Of a stretch of 64,000 nucleotides of DNA, positions 59,427 to 64,000 are shown piece after piece. A program made the translations under genes and the position numbers. The DNA is taken from assembly GCF_034350045.1 (NCBI RefSeq), contig NZ_CP133781.1, positions 4,886,501-4,950,500 of the forward strand, written 5' to 3'. Each line of letters starts with the position of its first letter. Within the stretch, counting starts at the first letter, position 1. Under the pieces are notes generated by a model, which made no database searches, was not told the origin of the DNA, and saw nothing but the letters and a program-made list of their open reading frames with translations. This stretch comes from Pseudomonas sp. CCI4.2. Lineage in GTDB: Bacteria > Pseudomonadota > Gammaproteobacteria > Pseudomonadales > Pseudomonadaceae.

Positions 59427-60722
59427 ATGGCCTCGAATACGGGCAAGGGCAAGGCGATTTTTCGCGTTGTCAGCGGCAACTTTCTAGAAATGTTCGACTT
59501 TATGGTCTACGGCTTTTACGCCACGGCCATTGCGAAGACTTTCTTCCCTACCGATAGCGCTTTTGCTTCACTGATGCTGTCGTTGGCGACATTCGGTGCC
59601 GGCTTCCTGATGCGCCCATTGGGTGCGATTTTCCTCGGCGCTTATATTGACCGTCACGGCCGTCGCAAAGGCCTGATCATTACATTGGCGATGATGGCCA
59701 TGGGCACGGTGCTTATCGCCTGTGTACCGGGTTATGCGACGCTTGGCGTTGCAGCGCCGCTGCTGGTGTTGTTCGGGCGTTTGTTACAAGGCTTCTCCGC
59801 TGGCGTGGAACTGGGCGGTGTCTCGGTTTACCTCGCAGAAATCTCAACGCCGGGTCGTAAAGGCTTCTTCGTTAGCTGGCAATCAGCTAGCCAACAAGCT
59901 GCGGTGGTATTTGCCGCCTTGCTCGGTGTCGGTCTCAACCATTGGCTGAGCCCGGAACAAATGGGTGATTGGGGCTGGCGCGTACCGTTCCTGATCGGCT
60001 GCATGATCGTTCCGGCGATCTTCATTATTCGTCGTTCGCTGGAAGAAACGCCTGAGTTCCAGGCCCGCAAGCATCACCCAACCTTAGGCGAAATTATTCG
60101 TTCGATCGGCCAGAACTTTGGCTTGGTATTGGGTGGCACCGCGCTGGTGGTGATGACCACTGTGTCGTTCTACTTGATCACCGCTTACACACCGACCTTC
60201 GGTAAAACCGAGCTGCACCTGACCGACTTGGAAAGCTTGCTGGTCGCAGTATGTGTGGGTATCTCGAACTTCATCTGGCTGCCAGTCATGGGCTCGTTGT
60301 CTGACCGCATCGGCCGCAAACCGCTGCTGTTGGCCGCAACTATCCTGGCATTGCTCACGGCTTACCCTGCTCTGTCTTGGCTGGTGGCCCACCCAAGCTT
60401 CGAAAACCTGTTGATTGTCGAGCTGTGGTTGTCGTTCCTGTACGGATCTTATAACGGTGCCATGGTTGTAGCCCTGACCGAAATCATGCCCGTCGATGTA
60501 CGGACAACCGGTTTCTCCCTGGCCTACAGCCTGGCAACGGCGACCTTTGGCGGCTTCACCCCGCTGGCCTGCACCTACTTGATCCACGTTCTGGACAACA
60601 AAGCAGCGCCTGGCATCTGGCTTAGCGGTGCCGCCCTCCTGGGCTTGGTCGCAACGCTGGTGCTGTTCCGCAAAGGCAAAAACCGACTGGAAGCGCCTCA
60701 GGCGGTTCCCGTTAACGGCTGA
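59427..60722 (+). CDS. MFS metabolite:H+ symporter (citrate/tricarballylate type)
   Basis: A 431-residue, 12-helix transporter of the metabolite:proton symporter group. Motifs: NFLEMFDFMVYGFYATAIAK at helix 1, GAYIDRHGRRKGLIITLAMM (loop 2-3 MFS motif), GRLLQGFSAGVELGGVSVYL, and VMGSLSDRIGRKPLLLAATI (loop 8-9). The N-terminal FDF(M/V)VYG and GRLLQGFS(A/T)G(V/G)E blocks are typical for citrate and tricarballylate carriers. Followed by a terminator. Confidence 0.88.
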   Translation: MASNTGKGKAIFRVVSGNFLEMFDFMVYGFYATAIAKTFFPTDSAFASLMLSLATFGAGFLMRPLGAIFLGAYIDRHGRRKGLIITLAMMAMGTVLIACVPGYATLGVAAPLLVLFGRLLQGFSAGVELGGVSVYLAEISTPGRKGFFVSWQSASQQAAVVFAALLGVGLNHWLSPEQMGDWGWRVPFLIGCMIVPAIFIIRRSLEETPEFQARKHHPTLGEIIRSIGQNFGLVLGGTALVVMTTVSFYLITAYTPTFGKTELHLTDLESLLVAVCVGISNFIWLPVMGSLSDRIGRKPLLLAATILALLTAYPALSWLVAHPSFENLLIVELWLSFLYGSYNGAMVVALTEIMPVDVRTTGFSLAYSLATATFGGFTPLACTYLIHVLDNKAAPGIWLSGAALLGLVATLVLFRKGKNRLEAPQAVPVNG

Positions 60723-60745
60723 TAGCTGGATACAAACGTCGTGAT

Positions 60746-60779
60746 AAAAAATGCCCCGGTTAGCCGGGGCATTTTTTTG
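60746..60779 (+). terminator. Terminator of the MFS gene
   Basis: AAAAAATGCCCCGG-TTAG-CCGGGGCATTTTTT, perfect stem with T-run. Confidence 0.9.
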
Positions 60780-60951
60780 TCTTGAGTTTGGTATTGACCT
60801 ACTTACGCAACTATCAGCCGCGATGACGACCCGTGGCTTGCCGACGAATGCGGTCAGTCACCACCGAGTCGCGACTTTCGCAGACAAGCCTGCTCCCACC
60901 GTTTTTGATCGTCATGTGGGTGCAATATCCATCGAACACCAGACAGCAGAC

Positions 60952-60985
60952 AAAAAAATGCCCCGACTCATCAGGGCATTTTTTA
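60952..60985 (-). terminator. Terminator of gap
   Basis: AAAAAATGCCC ... GGGCATTTTTT hairpin just after the gap stop; the leftward RNA ends in a U-run. Confidence 0.85.
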
Positions 60986-60995
60986 CAACCGCTGC

Positions 60996-62459
60996 TTACT
61001 TCGGAAAAGCTGGCGGGTTAACCCCAGCAATATCTTCCATAACGCGCACCACCTGGCAGCTGTAACCGAATTCGTTGTCGTACCACACGTACAGAACAAC
61101 GCGGTTGTCGTTGCAGATAGTCGCTTCAGCATCGACAACACCGGCGTGACGCGAGCCAACGAAATCGGTTGAAACCACTTCCAGCGAGTGAACAAAATCG
61201 ATCTGCTTATGCAGATCCGAGTGCATTGCCATGTAGCGCAAGTACTCGTTGATTTCTTCGCGGGTGGTGGGTTTTTCAAGGGTCAGGTTGAGAATCGCCA
61301 TCGACACGTTAGGTGTCGGTACCCGGATCGCATTGCCGGTCAACTTGCCAGCCAGCTCAGGCAGGGCCTTGGCGGCGGCGGTGGCGGCACCGGTTTCGGT
61401 GATGACCATGTTCAGCGCGGCACTACGGCCACGGCGATCACCCTTGTGGAAGTTGTCGATCAGGTTCTGGTCGTTGGTGTACGAGTGAACCGTTTCAACG
61501 TGACCGTTGACGATACCGAACTTGTCGTTGACCGCTTTGAGCACCGGCACGATGGCGTTGGTGGTGCAAGAAGCCGCCGAAATGATCAAGTCATCAGGGG
61601 TAATCTGGTCATGGTTGATGCCATGCACGATATTCTTCAGCTTGCCTTTACCCGGCGCAGTCAACACAACGCGGGCGATGCCCGGGCAGGTCAAATGCTG
61701 GCCCAGGCCTTCGGCATCGCGCCACACACCGGTGTTATCTACCAGCAAGGCATTCTTGATGCCGTACTGAGTGTAATCCACGTCAGTAGGGTTCTTGGCG
61801 TAGATCACCTGAATCAGGTTGCCGTTGGCGGTGATGGTGTTGTTGGCTTCATCAATGGTGATGGTGCCATCGAACGGGCCATGTACCGAGTCGCGACGCA
61901 ACAGGCTGGCACGCTTGATCAAATCATTGTCGGCGCCTTTGCGCACAACAATCGCCCGCAGACGCAAGCCATCGCCGCCGCCGGTTTTTTCGATCAGAAT
62001 CCGCGCCAACAGGCGACCAATCCGGCCAAAACCGTACAGCACGACATCGGTGCCTTTGCCCGAGGTAGCGCTTTGCTGACCCACTACATCGGCCAACTCA
62101 TCACGTACAAATTGCTCGGCGCTGCGGCCCTTGCCTTCAGCCTTGAATTTCACGGCCAGCTTGCCCAGGTCCACCGAAGCGGCACCCAGTTTTAGCTCAC
62201 TCATGGCTTTAAGCAGCGGGAACGTCTCATGCACGGACAACTCGACGCCATCGGCCTGACGGTGACGAGCAAAGCGATGTGCTTTAAGAATTGCGATGAC
62301 TGAACGGTTGATCAGGCTGCGGCCATAAATCGAGCTCACCACATTATTATTGCGGTAGAGCTGACCGATGAGAGGGATCATTGCCTCGGCGAGGGCTTCA
62401 CGATCGATCCATTCACCAAGACACTGGTCGGGCTTCTGAGTCACGGGAACCTTCCACAT
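60996..62459 (-). CDS. gap: Glyceraldehyde-3-phosphate dehydrogenase, long form
   Basis: A 487-residue GAPDH from ATG 62459 (MWKVPVTQKPDQCLGEWIDR); the open frame extends 24 codons upstream but that part is not conserved in style. An N-terminal extension of about 130 residues (helical) precedes the NAD domain (TDVVLYGFGRIGRLLARILI). Catalytic Cys in DDLIISAASCTTNAIVPVLK, and WYDNEFGYSCQVVRVMEDIA at the end. This long form is a known pseudomonad paralogue, used mainly in gluconeogenesis according to general knowledge. It diverges from mfd. Confidence 0.93.
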   Translation of the reverse strand: MWKVPVTQKPDQCLGEWIDREALAEAMIPLIGQLYRNNNVVSSIYGRSLINRSVIAILKAHRFARHRQADGVELSVHETFPLLKAMSELKLGAASVDLGKLAVKFKAEGKGRSAEQFVRDELADVVGQQSATSGKGTDVVLYGFGRIGRLLARILIEKTGGGDGLRLRAIVVRKGADNDLIKRASLLRRDSVHGPFDGTITIDEANNTITANGNLIQVIYAKNPTDVDYTQYGIKNALLVDNTGVWRDAEGLGQHLTCPGIARVVLTAPGKGKLKNIVHGINHDQITPDDLIISAASCTTNAIVPVLKAVNDKFGIVNGHVETVHSYTNDQNLIDNFHKGDRRGRSAALNMVITETGAATAAAKALPELAGKLTGNAIRVPTPNVSMAILNLTLEKPTTREEINEYLRYMAMHSDLHKQIDFVHSLEVVSTDFVGSRHAGVVDAEATICNDNRVVLYVWYDNEFGYSCQVVRVMEDIAGVNPPAFPK

Positions 62460-62637
62460 GTAGGGGCTGAAAAAAGGGACTACATTATGCCGCCGCCTTT
62501 GTTTATGAGCAATGCGTGACAGTGAGATCACACAGCACTACATAAATTCCATGCACGTGAAACGCTGAAAACTGACAGCACACGCCTTCGTTCGCTACAA
62601 TCGCCGGCCCTGTCGCAACGCTGGAGCTCAACCTTCC

Positions 62638-64000
62638 GTGCCCGTTCTGCGTCTACCGATACTCCCTGCTGCGGCAGGCAAACAACACTGGGGCAATTTG
62701 CCCGGTGCTGCCCTCAGTCTGGCCATTGCCGAGGCCGCCAGTGCTGCCAAGCGTTTTACGCTGCTGCTAACCGCTGACAGCCAAAGCGCCGAGCGTCTTG
62801 AGCAAGAACTCGGCTTTTTTGCGCCGGACTTGCCGGTTCTTCATTTTCCAGACTGGGAAACCCTGCCCTACGACCTGTTTTCTCCGCATCAGGATATTAT
62901 TTCCCAGCGCATTGCCAGCCTGTACCGGCTGCCAGAACTGGCGCACGGCGTGCTGGTGGTCCCCATCACCACCGCCCTGCACCGACTGGCGCCGACCAAG
63001 TTTTTGCTCGGCAGCAGCCTGGTGCTGGACATCGGCCAAAAGCTCGACGTCGAACAAATGCGCACCCGGCTCGAAGCCAGTGGTTATCGCTGCGTTGATA
63101 CCGTGTACGAGCACGGTGAGTTTGCCGTCCGTGGCGCGCTGATCGATCTGTTCCCCATGGGCAGCAAACTGCCGTACCGGATCGATCTGTTCGACGACGA
63201 AATCGAAACCCTGCGCACCTTTGACCCGGAAACCCAGCGCTCCATCGACAAGGTGCAGTCGGTTCGGCTGCTGCCCGCGCGCGAGTTTCCGCTGCAAAAA
63301 GATGCCGTGACCCGCTTCAAGGCCCGGTTTCGCGAGCGCTTCGACGTAGATTTCCGCAAGTGCCCGATCTTTCAGGACTTGAGCAGCGGGATCACGCCGG
63401 CCGGAATCGAGTACTACCTGCCGCTGTTCTTCGATGAAACCTCGACCCTGTTCGATTACCTGCCCCAAGACACCCAGGTGTTCTCGCTGCCCGGCATTGA
63501 ACAAGCGGCCGAGAACTTCTGGAGTGATGTGCGCAACCGCTATGAAGAGCGCAAAGTCGATCCCGAACGGCCGTTGCTGCCGCCCAGCGAATTATTCCTG
63601 CCGGTAGAAGACTGTTTCGCCCGCCTGAAAAGCTGGCCACGGATAGTCGCCAGCCAACAAGACGTCGAAACCGGCGTCGGCCGTGAACGGTTCCCGGTTC
63701 TGCCGCTGCCAGACCTGGCCATCGAATCCAAGGCCACCCAACCACTGGCCGCGCTATCAAAGTTTCTCGACGATTTTGCGGGGCGCGTGTTGTTTACCGC
63801 CGAGTCTGCCGGGCGCCGCGAAGTGTTGCTGGAGCTACTGGAGCGCCTGAAGCTGCGGCCAAAAACCGTCGACGGCTGGACAGACTTCATCGAAGGCAAA
63901 GATCGCCTGTCGATCACCATTGGGCCGTTGGACGAAGGCCTCATTCTGGAGCAGCCAGCTCTTGCGCTGATCGCAGAAAGCCCGCTGTTCGGCCAGCGGG
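62638..64000 (+). CDS. mfd: Transcription-repair coupling factor Mfd, N-terminal part
   Basis: An open frame starts at GTG 62638 (VPVLRLPILPAAAGKQHWGN) and runs off the right edge with 454 codons. It has the UvrB-homology module: LLLTADSQSAERLEQELGFF, FPDWETLPYDLFSPHQDIIS, GDFAVRG-like EHGEFAVRGALIDLFPMGSK, and LPYRIDLFDDEIETLRTFDP, EYYLPLFFDETSTLFDYLPQ. The RNA-polymerase-interaction and translocase domains lie outside the window. Mfd removes stalled polymerase and recruits UvrA. Confidence 0.94.
   Translation, partial: MPVLRLPILPAAAGKQHWGNLPGAALSLAIAEAASAAKRFTLLLTADSQSAERLEQELGFFAPDLPVLHFPDWETLPYDLFSPHQDIISQRIASLYRLPELAHGVLVVPITTALHRLAPTKFLLGSSLVLDIGQKLDVEQMRTRLEASGYRCVDTVYEHGEFAVRGALIDLFPMGSKLPYRIDLFDDEIETLRTFDPETQRSIDKVQSVRLLPAREFPLQKDAVTRFKARFRERFDVDFRKCPIFQDLSSGITPAGIEYYLPLFFDETSTLFDYLPQDTQVFSLPGIEQAAENFWSDVRNRYEERKVDPERPLLPPSELFLPVEDCFARLKSWPRIVASQQDVETGVGRERFPVLPLPDLAIESKATQPLAALSKFLDDFAGRVLFTAESAGRREVLLELLERLKLRPKTVDGWTDFIEGKDRLSITIGPLDEGLILEQPALALIAESPLFGQR

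Noticed and set aside
61188..62195. 335-codon frame opposite gap
   Set aside because: Antisense to a GAPDH with catalytic Cys and NAD motif; no independent support.
62767..63504. 245-codon minus-strand frame at the right edge
   Set aside because: It lies opposite mfd, whose frame is open to the window end and shows the UvrB-like module.

Overview
The window is a Pseudomonas chromosome segment (most like the P. fluorescens group). The evidence is gene order and protein content. On the right the order is dusA, tal, an RssC/RssB-type regulator pair, PilZ, mlaA, a phosphonatase-like gene, a DUF4404 gene, queF and a cupredoxin. After these come lolCDE, a second PilZ-like gene, a GDPD-family esterase, sthA, apbE, a long-form gap and mfd. 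From memory, this resembles the order of pseudomonad core genomes.

Layout. (1) 1-4.6 kb: a degraded accessory edge with a cut-off ORF, a 23-bp tandem repeat, an IS66 transposase scrap, a GNAT acetyltransferase, a glutathione peroxidase, an orphan protein and a LysE-type exporter. (2) 4.6-7.3 kb: debris from repeated integration into the 5' end of dusA. It holds two dusA 5' fragments with att cores, two integrase 5' remnants, and two near-identical BrnT/BrnA toxin-antitoxin modules inside a 625-bp direct repeat. (3) 7.4-14.4 kb: AT-richer cargo with two large candidate defence genes, a PHP-domain/SMC-like ATPase and a PIN-like membrane protein. A tRNA-Gly 3'-like fragment and about 1.2 kb of non-coding DNA lie between them. 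(4) 14.4-43.1 kb: a P2-related prophage of the HP1/K139/phiO18P type. Tail, lysis and most head genes run leftward. Terminase, portal, ogr, the early region and a Toprim-helicase run rightward. It ends in a PrtN-like protein and a tyrosine integrase next to intact dusA. (5) 43.2-64 kb: core genome.

How it works together. The integrase (41973-43103) recombines in a 32-bp core inside codons of dusA. Each integration gives dusA a new start region and strands the old one at the far end of the element. Three cores in the same orientation (4998, 6243, 43260), each with integrase sequence just upstream, record at least two stacked integrations plus the trace of an older one. Cargo lies between the left att cores and the tail operon, the usual place for lysogenic-conversion genes.

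Most notable: the att accretion; the duplicated BrnTA modules with an apparently leaderless promoter; the PHP-ATPase and PIN-membrane genes; a textbook A AAA AAG -1 frameshift site in the tail chaperone; a terminase frame that runs about 270 nt into the portal gene; and a fibre tip with seven HxH motifs. All function calls come from reading the sequence; no database search was possible.
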